DNA of 64,000 nucleotides from Burkholderiales bacterium (GTDB lineage: Bacteria; Pseudomonadota; Gammaproteobacteria; Burkholderiales; SG8-41). The stretch's first letter is position 1; every line of letters begins with the position of its first letter. A program made the position numbers and the translations under genes. The notes beneath the pieces are model-generated. The model saw nothing but the letters and a program-made list of their open reading frames with translations. It was not told where the DNA came from and ran no database searches. Below, piece after piece: positions 9,379 to 17,364 of this stretch. Location: contig JAIETP010000004.1 in NCBI GenBank assembly GCA_019744975.1, positions 124,001 through 188,000 of the forward strand, read 5' to 3'.

Positions 9379-9747
9379 ATGGGAATAGCCATCACCCTCG
9401 CTGTCCTCGGCATCATCGCCCTCGTCATCGGACTGGTCGTCACCCGTGGCCTGCAGATGAAACAACTGCTTGAGGACGGCATCGACATCGATGGCAAGGT
9501 GATCCGCCAGTTCAAACACAACCCGAAAACGGGATCGCTGTCGACCGATCATTTCCTGCGTTACAGCTACCGCGACAGCGCGGGCCAGGAACACGAATAC
9601 AAGTCCAATGTGAACCGCGATTTCTGGGCGGCGCACCCCGAAGGCAGCGCCATCGCGATCACCTATTCAAAAAGCAAACCTGCGATCAGCGCGCCGCGCT
9701 TCCTGGTGGATGCGGCGCGGAAAGCGATGGCAAAAAAGAAACCGTGA
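9379..9747 (+). CDS. Small DUF3592-like membrane protein
   Basis: A 122-residue protein with one N-terminal membrane helix (about residues 3-25). A soluble part follows with the pattern of DUF3592 proteins: RYSYRDSAGQEHEYKS, then a G/S-x-A-I-x-I-x-Y strand. A strong AGGAGG site lies 10 bases before the ATG. It follows the Bug receptor by 25 bp, so it may share its message. The function is unknown. Confidence 0.65.
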   Translation: MGIAITLAVLGIIALVIGLVVTRGLQMKQLLEDGIDIDGKVIRQFKHNPKTGSLSTDHFLRYSYRDSAGQEHEYKSNVNRDFWAAHPEGSAIAITYSKSKPAISAPRFLVDAARKAMAKKKP

Positions 9748-10202
9748 TCCCCGGCAACCACCATCGCGGGAACTTCGGTGGTGATCTGCGGTCAACTGAA
9801 GTGATCCCCGGTCGCAGCATTGCGGCCACAACTGGAAATTGAAGCTGGAACCTGACGGCAATGAACACGCTGCAAAAATTCATGCGCACCGCTGCACGCC
9901 TGTTTGACGGGCGGGATTTTTTGCGTCTGCAGCCGGCTTTTGCCCTTGTTCCCGCTTTTGTTCCATTAAGTATCACTGCGACGGCACAAAGCCGCCGCAC
10001 ACGGAGACCGGGGGCATCCACCGCCTTTGTCTCCACGGCCCGGTAACCACACCCGCCTCCAGCCATCCTGTCCGGCGGAACGTGTTGCCGGGCTGAATCC
10101 CCCCACCTGAGTGCAGTTGCAACGGTAGCGACAGGCGCCCGCAAGGCGCTGCGCGGCATCTGCTCGTTTTTATTCGCAACACCGCAATACAAGAGGCAAA
10201 CC
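9748..10202. other. Intergenic region upstream of rnk, 455 bp
   Basis: No gene I can support. A GTGATCCCCGG 11-mer occurs twice (9744-9754, overlapping the preceding stop, and 9801-9811). The 61-codon frame at 9861-10046 has no homology I recognise and no good ribosome site. The region presumably contains the rnk promoter. Confidence 0.5.
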
Positions 10203-10625
10203 ATGGAAAAAAATACTGTTATCTGTCTGACCGATCACGATCTGAACCGGCTGCGCCATCTGATCGCCGATCTCACGCGGCAGGCCCGCGGCATGCAGGC
10301 CGGCGTTGATGCGCTGGAAGAAATCCTCGACCTCAGCCGCGTCGTACCGCCGCAGGACATCCCGCGCGACATCGTCACGATGAACTCAAAGGTGGTCTTC
10401 GAAGACCTGGAATCACACGAGCAGCGCGAAGCCGTCATCGCCTACCCGCAGGATGCGGACCCTCATTCGGGGAAAATCTCGGTGCTGTCACCGGTGGGCA
10501 TCGCCCTGCTGGGACTGGCCGCAGGTGCGGAAACCGAACTGCCGCTGCCGCACGGCCGCCTGGCACGCATCCGCATCCGCGAAGTCAGCTACCAGCCGGA
10601 GGCGCACGGCGAATACGCCGTGTAA
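10203..10625 (+). CDS. rnk: Rnk, nucleoside diphosphate kinase regulator (GreA/GreB C-terminal family)
   Basis: A 140-residue protein matching Rnk from end to end. A short N-terminal helical region is followed by the IPRDIVTMNSKVVFEDL segment, the [14 protein letters not shown] motif and the C-terminal YQPEAHGEY signature. Rnk binds RNA polymerase through a Gre-like domain but lacks the long coiled coil needed to reach the active site, and is thought to compete with Gre factors. It stands alone, with a structured region before the convergent hsdR. Confidence 0.93.
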   Translation: MEKNTVICLTDHDLNRLRHLIADLTRQARGMQAGVDALEEILDLSRVVPPQDIPRDIVTMNSKVVFEDLESHEQREAVIAYPQDADPHSGKISVLSPVGIALLGLAAGAETELPLPHGRLARIRIREVSYQPEAHGEYAV

Positions 10626-10632
10626 CTGAGCG

Positions 10633-10702
10633 GAGAAAAACCCGAATCCCCCGGCAGAGCTTCTAAGGCTCGCGCCGGGGATACCAGCCCGGGTTCTTTC
10701 TC
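10633..10702. terminator. Nested hairpin between rnk and hsdR
   Basis: Outer arms GAGAAAAACCCG (10633-10644) and CGGGTTCTTTCTC (10690-10702) pair with a single bulge and enclose an inner CCCCGGC/GCCGGGG stem. The A-rich and T-rich ends would give either direction a U-rich tract, so this could be a bidirectional terminator for the convergent genes. Confidence 0.55.
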
Positions 10703-10738
10703 ATCGCTACCGGGCGGTCGGGCTGATGCATTTTACAG

Positions 10739-13204
10739 TCAGGCCACCGCCTGCTGTTCGTACAGATATTTCTGGAAACCGCTGAACACCTGGCCGATTT
10801 CCTCGGGTTGCCCGAGGTCAGCCACCGCATCCGCCAGAGAATCGCGGTATTTCAGCCGCAGCAGCGGCGTCAGTTTTTCCTGATCCAGCTCCTCGACACC
10901 GACACTGATGTAGTGCGACAACACGAAGTCGATGAACACCTGTTGTTTGCCATTGAAATGCGTGCTGACCACCGCCATTGCCCGGTTCGCGCGTTCCTCG
11001 CGGGTCAGCGGTGCCAGTGCATAAGCGACATGGGCCAACACATCGAACAGGTCGCTTTTCTCGGCATCAATGATTTTCTGCATCTCGGTCAGTTGCTGCC
11101 TGCCGAAGCCTTTCTCGGCCAGCCCCTCCAGCAGCTTCCGCCGCGTATCCGGTGCGCTCCACAACCGGCGCAACTCCTCCTCATCCCGGAAAAACTCCGG
11201 TAGCCTGCCGAACAGCGCTTCCATGAACTGCTGCGCCGACATCGGCGTGCCGTCCGGGTGCCAGAAACTGGTCGAGGTCATGTGCTGGATCGTGCGCGCC
11301 TTGCCATCAGCGAGTTTGACCTTCGCCTTTTTCGGCGGCACATAATCCGGCGGGGTTTGCCTCGCCTTCGGTGGCTGACGCCCGCCACCATCGGGCTTTG
11401 GTGGCTCCGGATCAATCGGCTCGCCATCCCACTCCGGATCACTGAAATGGTGATGCGCCTTCACAAAATCATAAATCGTGAAGTAGTCCTTGCCGTCATA
11501 CAGCCGTGTGCCGCGACCGATGATCTGTTTGAACTCAATCATCGAATTGATCGGCCGCAGCAGCACGATGTTGCGCACATTGCGTGCATCCACACCGGTC
11601 GACAGCTTCTGCGACGTGGTCAGAATGGTGGGGATGGTTTTTTCGTTGTCCTGAAAATCGCGCAGGAACTGCTCGCCCAGTGCGCCGTCGTTGGCCGTCA
11701 CCCGCTCGCAGTAATGCGGATCGCTGCTGGATTTCATCTGGTTGACCAGATCACGGATCGCCAGCGCATGCGCCTGGTTGGCACAGAACACCAACGTCTT
11801 TTCCCGCTGGTCGATCTGCGCCATGAAAATCTCCACCCGCTTTTTCTCGCGCTCGCGGATTTCGATGATCTTGTTGAAGTCCTTTTCCTCGTAACGCCTG
11901 CCCGCCTCGATCTCGCCCTCGACCAGCGTGTCGTCCGGCGTGTAGACGTATTCATCCATCGTCGTCGCGATCTGCTTGACGCGGAACGGCGTCAGGAAGC
12001 CGTCGTTGATGCCTTCGCGCAGCGAATACACATACACCGGATCACCGAAGTAGGCATAGGTGTCGATATTGTCGCGGCGCTTTGGCGTTGCTGTCAGCCC
12101 GAGTTGCACGGCTGGCGCGAAATAATCGAGGATGCCGCGCCAGTTGCTTTCGTCATTGGCGCCGCCACGGTGGCATTCGTCGATGACGATGAAATCAAAA
12201 AAGTCTGGTGGATACTCGCCAAAATACGGCGCTGCGGCAGCCTGCTCAGAGGGCGCGCCACTTGAGCCGTCATTCCGGCGCAAGCCGGAATCCAGTGGTT
12301 TGTCATCAGCCGAACTGGACTCCCGCTTTCCCCCCAAGGGGACTTCCTTCGGGGCGCGCGGGAGTGACGACTCTCCACCACTCATGAAGGTCTGGAATAT
12401 CGTAAAGAAAATACTCCCGTTCTTCGGCACCCGCCCCTTCTTGCGGATGTCGTCCGGCGCGATGCGCACCAGCGAACCCGGCTCAGCGTCCTCAAACGCC
12501 GAAAACGCGTTGTAAGCCTGGTCAGCGAGGATGTTGCGGTCGGCGAGGAACAGGATGCGCGGCCGGCGTTGCGGCTCAGCATCCGACTTGCGGTCCTGCA
12601 GATTCCAGCGGCTGTGATAGAGCTTCCATGCCAGTTGAAAGGCGATGAAGGTTTTGCCGGTGCCGGTGGCCAGCGTCAGCAGCACGCGGTCGCGCCCATC
12701 GGCAATCGCCGCCAGCACGCGATCTATCGCGATGTCCTGGTAATAACGGCCCTGGAAATAACCGCCCTTGTCCTCGAAGGGCACCGCGGCAAAACGGTCA
12801 CGCCAGACATTCCTGGTCGCAAACGTCCGTTTCCATAACTCATCCGGTGACGGAAACTGCGCCACCTCGGCCTCGACGCCGGTGTGCATGTCGATGGAGT
12901 AGATACCCTGGCCGTTGCTGGAATAGGTAAAACGAATTGCCAGCTTGTCCGCGTAATCCTTGGCCTGGCCCACGCCTTCGGTCAGTGGTTTGTCCCAGGC
13001 CTTGGCCTCGACCACGGCCAGCTTGGTATTGCGGTACTCCAGCACGTAATCCGCGGTCAGCGCCTTGCCGCGTTTGCCCGCGCCTTCGATGCGCCCCGGC
13101 GCGATCGGATACTCGCGCCGCACCCTGCTGCCGTCGACCACGCCCCAGCCCGCCGCCTTGAGGGCGGGGTCGATATGTTCGGCGCGGGTTTCGGCTTCGT
13201 TCAT
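10739..13204 (-). CDS. hsdR: Type I restriction enzyme, R (helicase-nuclease) subunit
   Basis: An 821-residue motor and nuclease subunit of a type I restriction-modification complex. The N-terminal PD-(D/E)xK nuclease has Asp52, Glu66 and Lys68 (VVEAKAW). Walker A is ATGTGKT (179-185) and the DEAD-box motif is DECH (342-345); helicase domain 2 and a C-terminal subunit-contact region follow. It translocates DNA and cuts unmodified DNA with HsdM and HsdS. Residues about 279-313 are encoded by an in-frame palindromic repeat between helicase motifs, so this loop is not ancestral. Last gene of the hsdM-hsdS-MNT-HEPN-hsdR cluster. Confidence 0.93.
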   Translation of the reverse strand: MNEAETRAEHIDPALKAAGWGVVDGSRVRREYPIAPGRIEGAGKRGKALTADYVLEYRNTKLAVVEAKAWDKPLTEGVGQAKDYADKLAIRFTYSSNGQGIYSIDMHTGVEAEVAQFPSPDELWKRTFATRNVWRDRFAAVPFEDKGGYFQGRYYQDIAIDRVLAAIADGRDRVLLTLATGTGKTFIAFQLAWKLYHSRWNLQDRKSDAEPQRRPRILFLADRNILADQAYNAFSAFEDAEPGSLVRIAPDDIRKKGRVPKNGSIFFTIFQTFMSGGESSLPRAPKEVPLGGKRESSSADDKPLDSGLRRNDGSSGAPSEQAAAAPYFGEYPPDFFDFIVIDECHRGGANDESNWRGILDYFAPAVQLGLTATPKRRDNIDTYAYFGDPVYVYSLREGINDGFLTPFRVKQIATTMDEYVYTPDDTLVEGEIEAGRRYEEKDFNKIIEIREREKKRVEIFMAQIDQREKTLVFCANQAHALAIRDLVNQMKSSSDPHYCERVTANDGALGEQFLRDFQDNEKTIPTILTTSQKLSTGVDARNVRNIVLLRPINSMIEFKQIIGRGTRLYDGKDYFTIYDFVKAHHHFSDPEWDGEPIDPEPPKPDGGGRQPPKARQTPPDYVPPKKAKVKLADGKARTIQHMTSTSFWHPDGTPMSAQQFMEALFGRLPEFFRDEEELRRLWSAPDTRRKLLEGLAEKGFGRQQLTEMQKIIDAEKSDLFDVLAHVAYALAPLTREERANRAMAVVSTHFNGKQQVFIDFVLSHYISVGVEELDQEKLTPLLRLKYRDSLADAVADLGQPEEIGQVFSGFQKYLYEQQAVA
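12268..12369. repeat. Palindromic repeat inside hsdR, CGTCATTCCGGC family (copy 2)
   Basis: A 102-bp element starting CGTCATTCCGGC and ending GGAGTGACG, lying in frame within hsdR. Its core at 12330-12359 is identical over 30 bases to 21341-21370 in another copy. It encodes an insert containing LDSGLRRNDG. Confidence 0.85.
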
Positions 13205-13214
13205 GCCGGCTTGT

Positions 13215-13634
13215 TCAGGGTTTGATCAGCTTGTCCACATCAGCAATCAATTCAGTCACCAGCGCACACAATTCCGCGATGGTGGACTCCTCCACTTCCA
13301 GAAAACCTTCGTATTCCGCCAGATTGCGCTTGCGGTGCGCTGCATCCAACACCCGCCAGCGCTCCCCCGGCCAGTTCAGCGTATGCGTCAGTGATTGAAA
13401 CACGGTATAGCGGTTTTCGCTGCGATAGCCGTGCCAGCGCAATGCCACCAGTGCCGCCGCATGTCCAGCGCTGTAGGCACAGATAAACCGTGTTGAAGCC
13501 GAAATCGTTGCGACCGCAGCATCCACCAGCAAACCACGCGCCATCATCAGCATACGCCGCACTTCCGCGTCGTTGCGCGGTTCGGCTTTGAGCTGACCGA
13601 TCTTTACCAGGTTATCCAGCGCCGGCAGACTCAT
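13215..13634 (-). CDS. HEPN-domain protein (probable toxin of an MNT-HEPN pair)
   Basis: A 139-residue all-helical protein with the size and layout of HEPN proteins that pair with minimal nucleotidyltransferases. The segment AHRKRNLAEY (99-108) carries the Arg-Asn part of the HEPN RNase motif, but a Tyr stands where many have His (R-x4-6-H), so RNase activity is uncertain. It overlaps the upstream nucleotidyltransferase gene by 23 bp, implying translational coupling. In characterised pairs the MNT enzyme AMPylates the HEPN toxin to silence it. Its place between hsdS and hsdR points to a defence role. Confidence 0.75.
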   Translation of the reverse strand: MSLPALDNLVKIGQLKAEPRNDAEVRRMLMMARGLLVDAAVATISASTRFICAYSAGHAAALVALRWHGYRSENRYTVFQSLTHTLNWPGERWRVLDAAHRKRNLAEYEGFLEVEESTIAELCALVTELIADVDKLIKP

Positions 13635-14202
13635 GCAGTGTCCCGATCAGCGGCAGCACGGTCTGCTCCAGCACGCGGTTGACGAAGGAATCTTTTTCGG
13701 CGCGGCGTTTGGCGAATTCAGCCGGCGTGTAAAGCGTGGGATTGATCTTGCGCCCGAGTTCCATTTCCACCGGCGCCAGCGCCTTCAATACGCGGTTCAG
13801 CGAGAGCTCGTCGCCGACGATCATCACGTCGATATCGCTGTTTGCGGTATCGGTTTGTTTGGCATAGGAACCATAGATCCAGGCCGCCTGCAGATCGGGC
13901 GCCAGCGGCTGCAGCGCATCACGCAGCAGCGGCTCCGCGCCCAGCGTCTTGCGGGTCAGTTCGACCAGTTCTTCGAAAACGGGACTCTGCGGGTTGGCGC
14001 GGAATCGGCGCAGATTGCCCACCCGCTCCGACAGCACCAGACCGGCATCGGCCAGCCGGTTCAGTTCGCGCTGCACGGACGCGCTGCTCAGGCCGGTCAG
14101 CCGGAGCAGTTCATTGAGATGAAACTCACGCTCAGGCTGGCCGAACACCCAGCGGAACACGCGGGACTGGCCTTCAGAAAACAGGGCGCTGGTGATCGAC
14201 AT
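13612..14202 (-). CDS. Winged-helix / nucleotidyltransferase (MNT) fusion, probable antitoxin and repressor
   Basis: A 196-residue two-domain protein. Residues about 10-70 form a winged helix-turn-helix (LNELLRLTGLSSASVQREL). Residues about 100-190 form a minimal nucleotidyltransferase with GSYA (111-114) and SDID (122-125) in the family's GSxAxG...SDxD order. It probably AMPylates and neutralises the HEPN partner and represses its own operon through its DNA-binding domain. Two adjacent palindromes directly upstream (14221-14262) are the likely operators. It lies between hsdS and hsdR, same strand. Confidence 0.8.
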   Translation of the reverse strand: MSITSALFSEGQSRVFRWVFGQPEREFHLNELLRLTGLSSASVQRELNRLADAGLVLSERVGNLRRFRANPQSPVFEELVELTRKTLGAEPLLRDALQPLAPDLQAAWIYGSYAKQTDTANSDIDVMIVGDELSLNRVLKALAPVEMELGRKINPTLYTPAEFAKRRAEKDSFVNRVLEQTVLPLIGTLHESAGAG

Positions 14203-14220
14203 GGCCGGATGCTAGCACGG

Positions 14221-14262
14221 TCATGCTTAAATTGAGCATGATCATGCTAATTTTTAGCATGA
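14221..14262. promoter_or_regulatory. Tandem 21-bp palindromic operators for the MNT-HEPN unit
   Basis: Two abutting 21-bp palindromes at 14221-14241 and 14242-14262. Both have the same 7-bp arms TCATGCT / AGCATGA around AT-rich 7-bp centres. They begin 18 bp before the MNT start codon. The matched arms and tandem spacing of two helical turns fit binding of the winged-helix domain encoded by that gene. Confidence 0.7.
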
Positions 14263-14291
14263 TTTTAATGGGCGCCAGAGCGGGAATTATT

Positions 14292-14319
14292 ATAAGTATT
14301 TGTTTTTATTGATATTTTC
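14292..14319 (+). repeat. Dispersed AT-rich motif (copy 2)
   Basis: Contains GTATTTGTTTTTATTGATA. It lies 10 bp beyond the hsdS stop and is a direct repeat of the copy at 16973-17003 just upstream of hsdM (about 25 of 28 positions equal), so hsdM-hsdS is bracketed. Confidence 0.75.
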
Positions 14320-14328
14320 ATAAGTAAT

Positions 14329-15483
14329 CTACAGCGCACCGCTGAAGGCCTGGTGCAGCAGCGACTGCTTCAGTTCGTCCAGCGCGGCGAGTTTGCGCTG
14401 ATAGATGGATTCAAGACGCCTCGTTTCCTCAGCCATCACATCAAGCGCCGCCGCAATTCGCGCCTGCTCATTAATCGAAGGAAATGACACATCCACTTTC
14501 CTCAAATCACCGATGTTTATTTGCATCAGCGCAGTTCCATAAGTTTTCTCACGAATCTGCCCCTGCACTAAACCAGCAGTCATTAGGTGGTAACCAAAGT
14601 TTTGCAAAACGCGTGCCTCATCAAAACGAATAGGCACAATACCTCTCGTAACGTTTGCACCTAAAAGTTCAGCAGCTGCAATAGAAATCACGCCGGTACT
14701 GCCTCGGACGCAAAGTAGTAGCTCCCCCCCACGCAGCGCTGTCCTTTTATAGCCGGCAGCGAGCTCCGCCTTAATTCTCTTCAGACCATCAAGCTTGATC
14801 AGCTTGGTCGTTAAATCTGTCGGACGAACGATCGGCAATCCATCAGAGCACTCATCACCTGGCTGCACAATTCCATAGGAAAGTGTGCAGCTAGCATCGA
14901 CAACTTCCTCAAGTGTTGAACTCAACCACCCATTACCTGACTGACCAAAAGTGGCATCCAGATGACTTTCAAAAAGCGCGCGGGCGTTTTGGAGGTTCTT
15001 TTCGGCGTTGGCTTTGGCGGTGGCGATGCCGTCAAACGCTTCGTCGAGGATACTGACGATGCGCCGCTGCTCGGCCACTGGAGGCAAAGGAATTGGGATT
15101 TCACGCAAACTGCCTTGCGTAAGCTTGGGCACAGTAAGCCCAGAAACAAACTGCGTTAGGTCAGTGTGAAAAAAATAATGGATTAACCAGTTATCAATTA
15201 ATATTTTTCGATGAGGACGCAGCACATGCGCATGATTATTGACCCAACATTTCCCCTCCACCGAAAAAGCTGTGCTCTCACCAACATCCCATTTGGCACC
15301 ATCCTCTCCAACCAGCACCAAAGGCTCGTCGAATAAAAACCCATCGACATAGTCCTGAATACCTGTTGCGCCGTAGTAAGGGTATTCCCCGGGCTGACGA
15401 TCTTTCTTGGTAATCGGCTTTCGCTGACTATCCAAAACATCACAAAGATTCCCAAGAGCCTCCACTGTCCAACCAGCCCTCAT
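14329..15483 (-). CDS. hsdS: Type I restriction-modification specificity subunit
   Basis: A 384-residue DNA-recognition subunit with two target-recognition domains separated by conserved helical spacers. The first half begins WTVEALGNLCDVLD and ends in PLPPVAEQRRIVSILDEAF; the second ends in INEQARIAAALDVMAEETRR, the paired conserved repeats of HsdS. The C-terminus LDELKQSLLHQAFSGAL is typical. Codon and base use is more AT-rich than the neighbours, as usual for these variable genes. Its start overlaps the hsdM stop (ATGA). It sets the bipartite target sequence, which cannot be read from the protein. Confidence 0.93.
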   Translation of the reverse strand: MRAGWTVEALGNLCDVLDSQRKPITKKDRQPGEYPYYGATGIQDYVDGFLFDEPLVLVGEDGAKWDVGESTAFSVEGKCWVNNHAHVLRPHRKILIDNWLIHYFFHTDLTQFVSGLTVPKLTQGSLREIPIPLPPVAEQRRIVSILDEAFDGIATAKANAEKNLQNARALFESHLDATFGQSGNGWLSSTLEEVVDASCTLSYGIVQPGDECSDGLPIVRPTDLTTKLIKLDGLKRIKAELAAGYKRTALRGGELLLCVRGSTGVISIAAAELLGANVTRGIVPIRFDEARVLQNFGYHLMTAGLVQGQIREKTYGTALMQINIGDLRKVDVSFPSINEQARIAAALDVMAEETRRLESIYQRKLAALDELKQSLLHQAFSGAL

Positions 15484-16931
15484 ACCAGTGCCCTGATCTT
15501 CCCCAGAACCTGCGAACTTTCAGCATCAAGAGCAGCAATCTCTTCCATGATGTCCTGTGGGCTACGGTGAGCAATCACCTCTCCGCCTTCCGGATTCCTT
15601 GTTGACAGATCAAACGTCGCCGGATCAATCCCCGCGATATCCACGCTCCAGCTTTTAGCCGAATCTTCCTTTTTCTTCTGCAGCTTCGAGAACTCAGCCA
15701 GATCGTCATCATTCAGCGGATTGGTCTTGCCCATGTTGCGGCCGGGATCCAGCTGGTAGTACCAGACCTTGCGCGTCTTTGAGCCTTTCTCAAAAAACAG
15801 CACCACGGTTTTCACACCCGCGCCCTGAAAGGTGCCGCCCGGCATGTCGAGCACGGTGTGCAGATTGCAGGATTCGAGCAGTTCCTTACGCAGGCTGACC
15901 GAGGCGTTGTCGGTGTTGGACAGGAAGGTGTTCTTGATTACCACCGCGCCGCGGCCGCCGGCCTTCATCATTTTGATGAAATGCTGCAGGAACAGGAAGG
16001 CGGTCTCTCCCGTGCGGATCGGGAAGTTCTGCTGCACTTCCTTGCGCTCCTTGCCGCCGAAGGGCGGGTTGGCGAGGATGATGTCAAAACGATCTTTCTC
16101 TTGAATATCGGCGAGGTTCTCGGTCAGCGTGTTGGTGTGGATGATGTTGGGCGCTTCGATGCCGTGCAGGATCATGTTCATGATCGCGATCACATAGGCT
16201 AGCGACTTCTTTTCCTTGCCGTAGAAGGTTTTTTCCTGCAGCACATTGCGTGCCGCGGTGGTGGTGGCCTGCGGCAGCAGATGATCGTAAGCCTCGCACA
16301 AAAAACCCGCCGAACCGCAGGCGCCGTCATAGATGCGTTCGCCGACTTTGGGATTGACCACCTTGATCATCGCGCGGATCAGCGGACGCGGCGTGTAGTA
16401 CTCGCCGCCGTTGCGGCCGGCGTTGCCCATGTTCTTGATCTTGGCTTCGTAGAGATGCGACAGCTCGTGTTTCTCGGTCTGTGACCTGAAACGCAGTTCA
16501 TCGACATGGTCGATGATCTCGCGCAGGTTGTAGCCACTGCGGATCTTGTTCTGGATTTCGGCGAAGATTTCGCCGATCTTGTATTCGATGGTGTCGGGCC
16601 CGTCGGCGCGCTGCTTGAAGCCCTGCAGGTACGGCACCAGCTTGCCGTCGACGAATTCGACGAGGTCCTTGCCGCCCTTCGCCTTGTTGTGGTCGATCTT
16701 GCCATCCTTGCCTTTCGGCGCGGCCCAGGATTCCCAGCGGTAATCTTTATCGAGGATGTAGTCGTACTTCTTGCCGCTGAGGCGCGCTTCCGTCGCCTTG
16801 TCCTGCTCCAGGCCGTCGAGGTATTTCAGGAACAGCAACCACGAAGTCTGCTCGGTGTAATCGAGTTCGGTGGTGCAGCCATCCTCTTTCCACAGGATGT
16901 CATCGATATTCTTGAAGGCTTGTTCAAACAT
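15480..16931 (-). CDS. hsdM: Type I restriction-modification N6-adenine methyltransferase subunit
   Basis: A 483-residue methyltransferase. The N-terminal HsdM helical domain is followed by the SAM-binding motif DGACGSAGF (202-210) and the catalytic NPPF (288-291) of N6-adenine methylases. With HsdS it modifies host DNA; with HsdR it forms the restriction complex. First gene of the minus-strand island. Its promoter lies in the 190-bp gap shared with the divergent vapBC genes, where an AT-rich motif copy is found. Confidence 0.95.
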   Translation of the reverse strand: MFEQAFKNIDDILWKEDGCTTELDYTEQTSWLLFLKYLDGLEQDKATEARLSGKKYDYILDKDYRWESWAAPKGKDGKIDHNKAKGGKDLVEFVDGKLVPYLQGFKQRADGPDTIEYKIGEIFAEIQNKIRSGYNLREIIDHVDELRFRSQTEKHELSHLYEAKIKNMGNAGRNGGEYYTPRPLIRAMIKVVNPKVGERIYDGACGSAGFLCEAYDHLLPQATTTAARNVLQEKTFYGKEKKSLAYVIAIMNMILHGIEAPNIIHTNTLTENLADIQEKDRFDIILANPPFGGKERKEVQQNFPIRTGETAFLFLQHFIKMMKAGGRGAVVIKNTFLSNTDNASVSLRKELLESCNLHTVLDMPGGTFQGAGVKTVVLFFEKGSKTRKVWYYQLDPGRNMGKTNPLNDDDLAEFSKLQKKKEDSAKSWSVDIAGIDPATFDLSTRNPEGGEVIAHRSPQDIMEEIAALDAESSQVLGKIRALV

Positions 16932-16972
16932 GTGAGCCCCGGGGGTGTTCGGCGGGAATTCGATGGGTATTC

Positions 16973-17003
16973 ATAAGTATTTGATTTTATTTATATTTTT
17001 ATA
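16973..17003 (+). repeat. Dispersed AT-rich motif (copy 3)
   Basis: Contains GTATTTGATTTTATTTATA. It lies about 40 bp upstream of the hsdM start, in the same orientation as the copy after hsdS. It could also contribute promoter or UP-like sequence for hsdM. Confidence 0.7.
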
Positions 17004-17121
17004 TGGCGTCATAGACGGAATAATGCCCGCCACACGCTGGTCATGCAAGACCGAAAACACCGAAACGAGCGATCGGTATACGAAATTGCCATAATCGTAT
17101 TATCTGGCTATCATCTCTTCC

Positions 17122-17364
17122 ATGAAAACCATTTCCCTGAAACTCCCGGATGAACTGGACCGAAAGCTGACCGCGACCGTCAAACAACGCGGTGTCGCCA
17201 AAAGCGACGTGGTACGCGAAGCGCTTGCGCACTATCTCACCGGTGCGCAGGCTGCACGCAGCGGGTCATTGCTCGCCCTCGCCGCCGACCTCGCCGGCTG
17301 CGTCGATGACGCCGCGCCTGACACCTCCACCAATCCAGAGTACCTCGAAGACTTCGGCCGCTGA
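17122..17364 (+). CDS. VapB-like ribbon-helix-helix antitoxin
   Basis: An 80-residue protein whose first about 45 residues form a CopG/RHH fold (MKTISLKLPDELDRKLTATV, then helices), a DNA-binding dimer that represses its own promoter. The short C-terminal tail should wrap around the toxin. The stop overlaps the toxin start (ATGA). A small palindrome ATAATCGTATTAT at 17091-17103 upstream is a candidate operator. Divergent from hsdM. Confidence 0.82.
   Translation: MKTISLKLPDELDRKLTATVKQRGVAKSDVVREALAHYLTGAQAARSGSLLALAADLAGCVDDAAPDTSTNPEYLEDFGR

Noticed and set aside
9861-10046. 61-codon frame upstream of rnk
   Set aside because: No ribosome site, low-complexity sequence, no recognisable family.
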